Below are positions 44,099-50,738 of a stretch of DNA of 50,738 nt, in pieces. The notes below the pieces were generated by a model. That model made no database searches, was not told the origin of the DNA, and saw nothing but the letters and a program-made list of their open reading frames with translations. The stretch is taken from positions 1 through 50,738 of the forward strand of contig PAQF01000012.1 in the NCBI GenBank assembly GCA_002709695.1, in the 5' to 3' direction. Within the stretch, counting starts at the first letter, position 1, and each line of letters starts with the position of its first letter. The position numbers were made by a program, and so were the translations under genes. Origin of the DNA: Candidatus Poribacteria bacterium. GTDB lineage: Bacteria > Poribacteria > WGA-4E > UBA9662.

Positions 44099-44127
44099 AT
44101 TACAACCAAGCTATACACATTAAGCAA
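44099..44127 (-). promoter_or_regulatory. Candidate promoter of the desaturase gene
   Basis: On the minus strand TTGCTT (44127-44122) and TGTAAT (44104-44099) are 17 bp apart, about 48 nt before the TTG start. The -35 box is only a partial match. Confidence 0.4.
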
Positions 44128-44450
44128 TCAATCCACTTCGAAAGGCACAATTATAAATTCTGTACACCAAGCATCATGCCACAAAAATTGATCACGCAAA
44201 CTACTCAAGCTCAAAATTCTTGCTTGCTTCAGCTAAACTCCCCCAGCTAGCATCAAGAATACAACTTAATGAAATAATTTGAAACGACAAGCTAATTCTA
44301 GCCTAAATATAGAACTTCCGCAATGTTAATCTTTGTAGAATTTGTAAGACATGTCCAAACAAACAACAACAAACTAAGTTAAATAAATCCACAATATCCT
44401 AAATTTGCGGTAAATTTCTAAATTACGTATCCTACTTTTCAATCCTGTAA
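44128..44450. other. Intergenic region without a supported gene
   Basis: AT-rich, with only short frames on both strands and no recognised motif. It separates the divergent desaturase and Gfo/Idh/MocA genes and probably holds control sites for both. Confidence 0.45.
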
Positions 44451-44468
44451 CATGACAATTTTGTCATG
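44451..44468. promoter_or_regulatory. 18-bp palindrome, possible operator
   Basis: CATGACAATTTTGTCATG: two 8-bp arms with a TT centre. The half-site ATGACAA/TTGTCAT is the same as in the inverted repeat at 31183-31216. It lies 2 bp before the large inverted repeat and 85 bp before the ATG at 44553. Confidence 0.5.
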
Positions 44469-44469
44469 A

Positions 44470-44510
44470 ATTCTACCTTGCTTGCAGTCCCTCTGCAAGC
44501 AAGGTAGAAT
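44470..44510. repeat. Perfect inverted repeat, 18-bp arms, 5-nt loop
   Basis: Left arm 44470-44487 and right arm 44493-44510 are exact reverse complements around TCCCT. No T-run follows on either strand, so a terminator is unlikely. The repeat covers a possible promoter, TTGCAG (44482-44487), 17 bp, TAGAAT (44505-44510), whose transcript would begin near 44517. It may be an operator or a strong mRNA/DNA hairpin controlling the next gene. Confidence 0.8.
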
Positions 44511-44552
44511 ATAGACCGCATTAAAAAAACTGAAGATGAAGAGAGAGATGAT

Positions 44553-45668
44553 ATGAGTCAGAAATATCGTGTTGGTATCATTGGTTTTGCTCACATGCAC
44601 ATTAATAGTGTTGCTGCACAGTTTGGAGATCACCCAAAAGTTGAGATGGTCGCCTGCGCGGACACAGTACCCGCTAAACCAGAATTGCGAGACGCACCTT
44701 ATACTCGCGGTTGGAATGTGGAAAACGCACTCAGTAACATTGGGATATCCAAGTTCTACGAAGACTACCACGAAATGTTGGAGACAGAAACATTCGACAT
44801 CATTATCTGTTGTTCTGAGAATGCAACACACGCAGATGTCGTAGAAGCATGCGCTGAAACTGGTATCAATGTCTGCGTGGAGAAACCAATGGCCTCATCT
44901 TTGAGCCACGCTTTAAGAATGGTCCGGGCTTGCCAGTCGGCCAATACTAAGCTAGTCATCAATTGGCCTGCCACATGGTCACCAGGAATAAGAAAGGCAA
45001 AAGAGCTCATTGACCAAGGAGCCATTGGACAAGTAATACAAGTTAAATGGCGAGGAGGCCATACAGGACCTCTTGGCCCTGGTGCTACTCATGCAGGCGT
45101 GCAAGAATCTGCGGATCAAATGACTGGCACCGAACTTGGGGCAACTTGGTGGCATCAAGTCGAAACAGGGGGTGGTGCCATGCTAGACTATTGTTGCTAT
45201 GGATCAATGCTAGCAAGGTGGTATATTGGACAACAAGCGTTATCCGCCACCGGCATGCGTGCTAACCTAAATAGCCAATGGGGCAGTGCAGATGACAACG
45301 CGGCTATGATCGTCCAGTTTCCCAGTGCACTTGGACTCTTTGAGGGATCATGGACTACACTAGACCATGGAGTACCAACTGGTCCCATCGTTTATGGTGT
45401 TACGGGAACATTAATTTTGGACAGCGAAGGCGTACGGATAGAACGAGGTCAAGGCAAAACGAGCATCCATCAACACGATCCGCTCCCGGAAGGAAGACAA
45501 CGAATCTCAGAGGAATTTATCCACCATTTAGAAACAGGCGATCCGCTACACCAAACATTGGAAATGATGTTTAACTTAGAAATTATGGCCATTCTCGATG
45601 CGGGTGTCCGTTCAACCTCAAGTGAAAAATTTGAGAGGGTTAACAATTCAGCTTGGCAAATCGGATAA
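44553..45668 (+). CDS. Gfo/Idh/MocA family oxidoreductase (371 aa)
   Basis: The Rossmann nucleotide loop is GIIGFAHMH (8-16) and the EKP motif with catalytic Lys is E110-K111-P112. The substrate domain includes TWWHQVETGGGAMLDYCCYG (a Trp/Gly-rich block before the conserved His/Asp region). It would oxidise or reduce a sugar or sugar acid with NAD(P). It has a GAAGAGAGAG ribosome site. A TIM-barrel sugar isomerase gene follows 56 bp later on the same strand. It heads a cluster of sugar-related genes, and its upstream region carries two palindromes. Confidence 0.9.
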   Translation: MSQKYRVGIIGFAHMHINSVAAQFGDHPKVEMVACADTVPAKPELRDAPYTRGWNVENALSNIGISKFYEDYHEMLETETFDIIICCSENATHADVVEACAETGINVCVEKPMASSLSHALRMVRACQSANTKLVINWPATWSPGIRKAKELIDQGAIGQVIQVKWRGGHTGPLGPGATHAGVQESADQMTGTELGATWWHQVETGGGAMLDYCCYGSMLARWYIGQQALSATGMRANLNSQWGSADDNAAMIVQFPSALGLFEGSWTTLDHGVPTGPIVYGVTGTLILDSEGVRIERGQGKTSIHQHDPLPEGRQRISEEFIHHLETGDPLHQTLEMMFNLEIMAILDAGVRSTSSEKFERVNNSAWQIG

Positions 45669-45724
45669 AACAGGAAGAAATAAACAGTCGTTTGATACAC
45701 AAACAATTATAGAAAGGAATTCAA

Positions 45725-46516
45725 GTGAAGTATTCATTTATGAGTTTTTCGTGTCCCGAGTTGACTCTGGATGAGATGTTAGCCATGGCCAAGGAATTTG
45801 GTTATGACGGTATTGAGCCACGAATCAGTTCTAACCATCAACATGGCGTTGAGTTCGATACTAACCAGCACCAACGAAAAGAAATTAAACAAAAAGCTCT
45901 CGACATTGGTATTGCCATTGGTTGTGTTGCAACTTCGTGTCGTTATGCAGACCCAAAAATCAGTCAGGACATGGTAAATGACACCGAGAAAGCCGTCGAT
46001 TTAGCCGCAGACATCGGATCTTCTCGAATTAGGGTTTTTGGCGGTAAAATTGGAGATGGGCTAGATAGAACTGATGCTGTTGAACTGGTGGCTGAATCAC
46101 TCCTCTCTATTGCCGATTATGCTAGTAAAAGAGGGGTATCCATCTGCGTGGAAACCCACGATGACTGGTGTAATCCAATAGATGTGGCAGCCGTGATGGA
46201 GAAAACTGACCATTCAGCAATAGCCGTAAATTGGGACATTATGCATCCGGTACGGCGGGGCTATGCAACCATCGAAGAATCATTCGAGAGTCTAAAACCT
46301 TGGATACAGCACCTCCACATACACGACGGTTCCGCGCAGAAAAGTTTACTTCCAATCGGTGAAGGGGACATTGACCATAAAAGCGCAATTGAACGGCTAT
46401 CGACAATCGCATTTGACGGTTATCTTAGTGGCGAGTGGATTAGCTGGGACGATCCATATAGGAACTATTTACCGCGCGAGCTTCAAACACTGAAGCGATA
46501 TCAAAGCGAATTATAA
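45725..46516 (+). CDS. Sugar phosphate isomerase/epimerase-like TIM-barrel protein (263 aa)
   Basis: The AP-endonuclease-2/xylose-isomerase-like barrel is recognised from GYDGIEPRI, IRVFGG, VSICVETHDDWCNP, AVNWDIMHP, LHIHDGS and GYLSGEWISWDDP. The Glu/Asp/His in these strands are the usual metal ligands. Members isomerise or epimerise keto-sugars and inositol derivatives. The GTG start at 45725 has AAAGGA 8 nt upstream. It follows the Gfo/Idh/MocA gene and probably works in the same pathway (oxidation of a sugar or inositol, then isomerisation). Confidence 0.88.
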   Translation: MKYSFMSFSCPELTLDEMLAMAKEFGYDGIEPRISSNHQHGVEFDTNQHQRKEIKQKALDIGIAIGCVATSCRYADPKISQDMVNDTEKAVDLAADIGSSRIRVFGGKIGDGLDRTDAVELVAESLLSIADYASKRGVSICVETHDDWCNPIDVAAVMEKTDHSAIAVNWDIMHPVRRGYATIEESFESLKPWIQHLHIHDGSAQKSLLPIGEGDIDHKSAIERLSTIAFDGYLSGEWISWDDPYRNYLPRELQTLKRYQSEL

Positions 46517-46534
46517 ATGCTAACTGGTATCATG

Positions 46535-46702
46535 CTAACAGGCCCTGCTTATGGTGAGGCAACTCGATGCTGCTTTAGTTCCTACAATGGTCGGGGCATT
46601 ATAGCAATCAGACATTCGATCCGCTTCCTCAGTAGGCATAACATCCTCAACAACGTAATAGCCCATATCATCCAAATTCACCTTTATGGACTCTAAATCC
46701 AC
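46535..46702 (-). pseudogene. N-terminal fragment of a PhyH dioxygenase gene
   Basis: A 56-codon minus-strand frame starts at a GTG (46702) and reads LESIKVNLDDMGYYVVEDVM and PTEEADRMSD, very like the first 30 residues of bacterial PhyH proteins (helix, then GYxVVEDV, then helix). It then runs into unrelated residues and a TAG at 46535. All catalytic parts are missing. It is a deletion remnant. Confidence 0.6.
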
Positions 46703-46739
46703 AACGCAAATTTTCCTGTTAACTTAATTCGACCAGAAA

Positions 46740-47780
46740 TCAGGGTAAGATCAACACTTTGATCGAACCATGATCTTGACGTCCTGAAGCGACTTCAAAA
46801 GCCTGACCAATTTCACTTAGTGGGAAACGATGGGTAATTAAAGGCACGGGATTAAGCTTACCGGCTGAGAGCAATTCTATCGCCACTTGGAACTCTTTTT
46901 GACCATCTCGTCGCCCATAACAAAATGCCCACGATACAGTAAGCTCACGGCTTCGCGCCAAGTGATCACTAAAAGTAATCGGGGATGTATGCCCACCAAC
47001 GATACAAATCCTGCCTCTTTTAGCTGCTATCTCTGTTGCTTGCTGCAAGGTGTTCGAGCGCCCTCCCACAGCCTCGAAAACGACGTTGGCCCCTCTATTC
47101 CCACTCCAACACTTTATAGCTTCAACAGGATCCGATGTATCAACATTGATCACTTCGCAACCCATTAATTCTTGGCCGATCCGTAATGGTTGATCTGGTT
47201 TTCCAAGTACAATGACAGACCTAGCACCTGCCAAATCTGCCATTTGGGCAATAGTCAAACCAACTGGTCCACTACCAATAACTGCTACTAGATCACCTGG
47301 TTGAACTGGAACTCGCGCCAGTGCATGCACAGCAACAGCATAGACTTCTGTTAAAGCCCCAGCTTCAAAAGTAACATTATCCGGCAAAAGATAGGTATTT
47401 CCAACTGGAGCAACCATGTATTCACCAAATCCTCCACCACTATCACTTCCACCCAGATGTCTGAGTTTGTTGCAAATATTATAATTTCCATTCCAACATT
47501 CTGGACAATTACCACATGGTACAGTTGGTTCTACAACCACACGATCGCCAACTTGAAATTGTGTTACATCATCTGATGTTGATGATATCACACCTGTAAG
47601 CTCATGCCCACCTCTCCGCGGCAAACCAGGCTTGATCGAGGTAGCATGATATCCGTGCAGATCACTGCCACAGATACCAGCCGCTTGGACTCTAACTTGG
47701 ACTTGTCCTGATTCTGGGTCCGGATCGGAGACTGTTTCAATACGTATATCCTTGCCACCATAAAATAGTGCTGCTTCCAA
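46740..47780 (-). CDS. Zinc-dependent medium-chain alcohol/polyol dehydrogenase (346 aa)
   Basis: Catalytic zinc ligands C37 (GICGSDLHG), H59 and E60 (GGHELTG) and a full structural-zinc lobe C89, C92, C95, C103 (CGNCPECWNGNYNIC) are present. The Rossmann motif VIGSGPVGLTIAQMADLAG follows. It belongs to the sorbitol/threonine/2,3-butanediol dehydrogenase branch. The TTG at 47780 with a TGGAG site 8 nt upstream gives MEAALFYGG; a TTG at 47816 would lack a site. It is on the same strand as the enolase-superfamily gene, 112 bp downstream of it. It probably oxidises a sugar-derived alcohol. Confidence 0.92.
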   Translation of the reverse strand: MEAALFYGGKDIRIETVSDPDPESGQVQVRVQAAGICGSDLHGYHATSIKPGLPRRGGHELTGVISSTSDDVTQFQVGDRVVVEPTVPCGNCPECWNGNYNICNKLRHLGGSDSGGGFGEYMVAPVGNTYLLPDNVTFEAGALTEVYAVAVHALARVPVQPGDLVAVIGSGPVGLTIAQMADLAGARSVIVLGKPDQPLRIGQELMGCEVINVDTSDPVEAIKCWSGNRGANVVFEAVGGRSNTLQQATEIAAKRGRICIVGGHTSPITFSDHLARSRELTVSWAFCYGRRDGQKEFQVAIELLSAGKLNPVPLITHRFPLSEIGQAFEVASGRQDHGSIKVLILP

Positions 47781-47892
47781 TTTATATGCTCCATGTCGAA
47801 TTTTTATTTTGTGCAACCGCTTGTGCTAGAGCTATCATCTCTGAAAATGAGCAACTGATTTTGAAAACATTATTTGTTCAGTAACATTCAAA

Positions 47893-49011
47893 TCATTCGA
47901 TCCGATAATGATCAACTTTATCTTCGTCTAACTCTACACCTAACCCAGGAAGTTCGAGAGGTCGAGCTTCACCTCCTTTTATCGGTAGATTCTGACACAA
48001 GATGCTGTCTTCGTAATAAAGGGGACCAATAATATCACAAGGAATCTGGCTGGAATTAATACTGGGTGTAGACATTGCCAGATGAATCATAGCTGAACTA
48101 GCAATACCCATCTCCATATTACTTCCGACAGTACAGGTTAGTCCCGCTGCTTCAGAAACTACAGCAATCTTTCGGGCCGAGCCAAGCCCTCCACCTTTGC
48201 CCACATAAACAGAGATAATATCAGCTGCCTTAGCTTTAACCACAGTCATTGCATCTTGCAAGTTGAACACGCTTTCATCAGCCATGATTGGCAAGTTAAC
48301 TTGACTGCGTACATCAGCCAACCAAGCTACATCCAATGGAGAAACTGGTTGTTCGACAAATTGGATATTAAACTCAGACAACCTGTGAATGGTTTGAACC
48401 GCTGTGCTGGGTGACCAACCACCATTGGCATCTACTCCTAATTTAATTTTTTCCCCAATTGCTTCCCGTACCGCACGTACACGTAATATATCAGTTTCTG
48501 GTTCAAGCCCAACTTTAACTTTCATAGCTTGAAACCCTATGCTGACTGCCCAGCTAGCGATTTCCGCTGCTTTCTTTGGTTCTGTACCTGAAACTGAGAA
48601 CTTAGTAGGAACAAAATCACGAATTGGACCTCCTAGTAAACGGTATAACGGCAAACCAACAGATTTCCCCAATATGTCCCACAGTGCCATCTCTATCGCT
48701 GATTTGGTAAAAGGATTACCGATAATAGCATTACTAATTTTAATGGTTAACCTTTCTACTTCTGTGGGATCTTCTCCTGTAAGTAATGGAGTGAATACAT
48801 TTTTGATATAGTGTGAAGAAGTAACATGATCTTCTCCACTCCAAATAGGATCGCAAGAAACCTCACCCAAACCAATAATGCCTTCATCCGTAAAGATCTT
48901 GACAATAACGAAGGTGGATGATTTTCTGTTGGCACCTAGGCTCGAAACGATTGCCAAACTTTCTTTTTTCTGGATTTGGATTGGAATGGTTTCAATATGA
49001 GTAATATTCAT
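47893..49011 (-). CDS. Mandelate racemase / muconate lactonizing enzyme family protein (372 aa)
   Basis: The enolase superfamily is shown by a capping domain (MNITHIETIPIQIQ start) and a barrel with KxK at K164/K166 (QAMKVKVG), metal ligands D194 (LGVDANGGW), E220 (FVEQPV) and D245 (MADES), and K272 (YVGKGGG). The second Lys on strand six, rather than a His-Asp pair, marks the muconate-lactonizing subgroup (cycloisomerase, dipeptide epimerase or succinylbenzoate synthase). The ATG at 49011 is preferred for its typical N-terminus; a TTG at 49032 is possible. It sits with the dehydrogenase gene on the minus strand. Confidence 0.9.
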   Translation of the reverse strand: MNITHIETIPIQIQKKESLAIVSSLGANRKSSTFVIVKIFTDEGIIGLGEVSCDPIWSGEDHVTSSHYIKNVFTPLLTGEDPTEVERLTIKISNAIIGNPFTKSAIEMALWDILGKSVGLPLYRLLGGPIRDFVPTKFSVSGTEPKKAAEIASWAVSIGFQAMKVKVGLEPETDILRVRAVREAIGEKIKLGVDANGGWSPSTAVQTIHRLSEFNIQFVEQPVSPLDVAWLADVRSQVNLPIMADESVFNLQDAMTVVKAKAADIISVYVGKGGGLGSARKIAVVSEAAGLTCTVGSNMEMGIASSAMIHLAMSTPSINSSQIPCDIIGPLYYEDSILCQNLPIKGGEARPLELPGLGVELDEDKVDHYRIE

Positions 49012-49102
49012 AATTGGACCGTGGAAAAACAAGGCGATTCACTATCGTATAGATAATGCAATGAATATGAGATCAGCTTAATCATTTGTGTGCTTCCAAA
49101 AG

Positions 49103-50422
49103 CTAGTTCCACCAGCGTTTAGCTTCATCAGCAATTTCGTTCTCCAATGGTACTCGACAGGTACGACGAACCCTCCGAATCCCAGGAGCAGAGAGCATAG
49201 GCCCACCCCAGTAATGAGGACTTGGATTTTGTGACAAATCTACTGTGACTAAAATCATTTGTTTGTCAGAATCTTGGTGGTATTCGAGAATAGCATTGTT
49301 TGGTGAGAACCGTGTCTCATCGATCTCATCCTCACCAGCTCGATTGCCACCAGAATCCCAGACTCCAGCCGGGCAATTAAGACTACTTGCTGCAATAACT
49401 AAACCATTATCGGAAGCACGGGCATACATCAATTCACGGTAATATCCAGCATTGGGCAGGAGCAGCAGCTCTGCTCCTTTATAACCTAGCAATCTTGCTG
49501 TCTCTGGAAACCAGCTGTCATAACAAATTATAATTCCCACCTGCCCAAAATCTGTTTGAAACACGGGTAAACCAACACCAGGTGTAACTCCAAGGTCTAG
49601 CTCTGGATCATAAAGCATATTCTTGTCATAAATTCCAACCAATTTTCCTTGACGATCGAAAAGTGGAGCAGAATTAAAAACCAAATCACCTTCCTGCCTG
49701 GCAAAAGTGCCGCAGACATACATACCCCACTGTTGAGCTTTTTCAGCCATAAATTGACCAGTAGGACCATCAACAGATTCAGGTACGGGTGGTTCCGACG
49801 CGTTATCCTGTAACAAGTTACAAAATTCAGGGAGCAGCGCAATATCGGCACCCAATTCTCCAGCTGTATCTAAGAACTGCCCCCAACGCTTAAAGTTTCC
49901 CCATCCCCAGCAACAAGCAATACGTACTAGACGAGGTGGAATAGGATCACATTTTTGCAGGGTCACTTCCTCCCACCAAACCTTTCCGTTTGGACTAAAG
50001 CGAAAACAAAGCCGAATCTGCACTTCAACAGGTTGATCATGAGTGGAGAAACAATTTTCACCGATAATCTGATCACCCTCTTGCTTGTAACTAAATATGC
50101 CGTTATTAAAACCAGGGCCAAAAATACCATGCACTAAGTGCTGATTTAGGTCTTCCAAGTGTTTACATCGAAATTTCACTTTTAATCTATATGTTTGTTG
50201 AGCATCAAGACATAGTCGTCGAGATACATATCCAAAACACTCATCTCGACCATTACCTGTTGCCATTAGGGAGCGTTTGCCGTGTTTCGTTTCAACTAAA
50301 GAAAAACGAGGTGCGATACTCTGGCTTGGTAGTACCCTCGACCATCCCGTCGGCATTTCCCCAATTTCGCCGCTTGAAAAATCACCGTTTTCAATTAGAT
50401 TACTTCGTTGCTCAATATTCAT
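49103..50422 (-). CDS. Nitrilase-superfamily carbon-nitrogen hydrolase with N-terminal beta-sandwich (439 aa from ATG 50422)
   Basis: The nitrilase triad is present as Glu in LLPEFCN, Lys in YDKNMLY and Cys in IICYDSW (E199, K267, C300 counted from 50422). The first 160 residues are a jelly-roll-like carbohydrate-binding type module (NLIENGDFSSGEIGEMPTGW, YRLKVKFRCK, VEVQIRLCFRFS), an unusual addition. An upstream ATG at 50524 would add 34 residues including a weakly hydrophobic start and overlap the next gene by 56 bp, so I prefer 50422, although neither has a clear ribosome site. It probably hydrolyses an amide. Confidence 0.85.
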   Translation of the reverse strand: MNIEQRSNLIENGDFSSGEIGEMPTGWSRVLPSQSIAPRFSLVETKHGKRSLMATGNGRDECFGYVSRRLCLDAQQTYRLKVKFRCKHLEDLNQHLVHGIFGPGFNNGIFSYKQEGDQIIGENCFSTHDQPVEVQIRLCFRFSPNGKVWWEEVTLQKCDPIPPRLVRIACCWGWGNFKRWGQFLDTAGELGADIALLPEFCNLLQDNASEPPVPESVDGPTGQFMAEKAQQWGMYVCGTFARQEGDLVFNSAPLFDRQGKLVGIYDKNMLYDPELDLGVTPGVGLPVFQTDFGQVGIIICYDSWFPETARLLGYKGAELLLLPNAGYYRELMYARASDNGLVIAASSLNCPAGVWDSGGNRAGEDEIDETRFSPNNAILEYHQDSDKQMILVTVDLSQNPSPHYWGGPMLSAPGIRRVRRTCRVPLENEIADEAKRWWN

Positions 50423-50468
50423 CTGTTCATTAGTTTGATTTTTTTGATGTATTTGTTGGGTTGCTTCC

Positions 50469-50738
50469 TTAGTATAACTGCTCAGAGCACAAGCTAGACT
50501 TGACGTTGTTAATATCCAGATCATACCGCTCTCGATTTAAAAAAATACTGACCTTTGTATATCCAATCTCACTGAGTGTAGCAAGGGCTTCCTCGAAATT
50601 AGCGGCCACACGGGATGGATGATGTGCATCCGCACCGACAACTATTGGAATATCGCGTTTATATATCTCCTCCAGCATAAATCGTCCTGGATTCATCTCA
50701 GGCAACGATTTTTGTAATCCAGAGGTATTCAATTCCAT
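50469..50738 (-). CDS. C-terminal part of a PHP-domain phosphoesterase (histidinol-phosphatase-like), cut by window edge
   Basis: Only the last 89 residues are in the window. ELNTSGLQKSL, then FMLEEIYKRDIPIVVGADAH with the metal-binding D-A-H, then VAANFEEALATLSEIGYTKV match the end of HisJ-like PHP phosphatases. The gene continues past the right edge, so the ATG at the edge is just an internal Met. The product hydrolyses a phosphate ester; histidinol phosphate is likely but not certain. It overlaps the possible upstream start of the amidase gene. Confidence 0.8.
   Translation of the reverse strand: MELNTSGLQKSLPEMNPGRFMLEEIYKRDIPIVVGADAHHPSRVAANFEEALATLSEIGYTKVSIFLNRERYDLDINNVKSSLCSEQLY

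Noticed and set aside
26311-46702. Reassignment of a stop codon to a sense codon
   Set aside because: All three stop codons interrupt frames here, and all three also end intact genes (for example TGA at 14271-14273 in an overlap, TAG at 13201-13203, TAA at 1278-1280).
1-50738. CRISPR arrays, tRNA genes, insertion sequences, prophage
   Set aside because: No regularly spaced repeats, cloverleaf sequences, transposase or phage structural motifs were found on reading both strands.

Overview
The window is about 50.7 kb of AT-rich bacterial chromosome (roughly 40% GC by eye). The gene content points to Candidatus Poribacteria or a close marine relative: several phytanoyl-CoA-dioxygenase (PhyH) proteins, FG-GAP/ASPIC-UnbV secreted proteins, PQQ-type beta-propellers, an M81 (MlrC-like) peptidase, HEAT-repeat proteins, a sulfatase, Gfo/Idh/MocA oxidoreductases and an enolase-superfamily enzyme. 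That placement is inference from gene families; no rRNA or other phylogenetic marker except DnaE is present. TAA, TAG and TGA all act as normal stops.

Layout. 0.4-1.3 kb: a secreted protein of unknown function behind a strong promoter and a 30-bp tandem repeat, closed by a clear hairpin terminator. 1.4-4.9 kb (minus): two tandem FG-GAP/ASPIC-UnbV proteins. 5.1-10.6 kb (minus): a probable operon of a Ski2-like helicase, a GNAT acetyltransferase and two HEAT-repeat lipoproteins, driven by a full-consensus promoter. 10.9-13.2 kb: an ABC exporter with an extra N-terminal domain and zinc ribbon. 13.5-19.7 kb: a tightly packed run of polysaccharide deacetylase, glycerophosphodiesterase, ECF sigma factor, anti-sigma factor and dnaE. 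19.8-26.3 kb: xylA, a Gfo/Idh/MocA oxidoreductase, a PhyH protein, a CstA carrier, an alcohol dehydrogenase and a small membrane protein.

26.3-31.2 kb is mixed: an intact 92-aa protein whose promoter carries a C8 tract, an intact sulfatase, and a set of broken genes (a frameshifted minus-strand gene, a zinc-ribbon membrane protein with a TGA, a SUMF1/FGE-like gene with a TAG exactly at an expected Trp, and an unknown gene with two TAAs). 31.2-36.3 kb: a PQQ propeller, an MBL hydrolase, two PhyH proteins (one with an HxH instead of HxD iron motif) and an AAC(3)-like acetyltransferase. 36.3-42.1 kb (minus): an operon of a PhyH-HEAT fusion, an M81 peptidase, an alpha/beta hydrolase, a PQQ propeller and a broken cupin. 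43-44 kb: a ferritin-like acyl-ACP desaturase. 44.5-50.7 kb: a probable sugar/sugar-acid catabolic cluster (Gfo/Idh/MocA, TIM-barrel isomerase, PhyH fragment, zinc alcohol dehydrogenase, muconate-lactonizing-type enolase, nitrilase-family amidase) and the end of a PHP phosphoesterase cut by the window edge.

The most unusual signals are the concentration of genes interrupted by in-frame stops with little or no frameshifting between 26 and 47 kb, two promoters with homopolymer runs in the -35/-10 spacer (possible phase variation), a perfect 18-bp-arm palindrome overlapping a candidate promoter, and several unusual domain architectures. I found no CRISPR array, tRNA, rRNA, transposase or phage gene.
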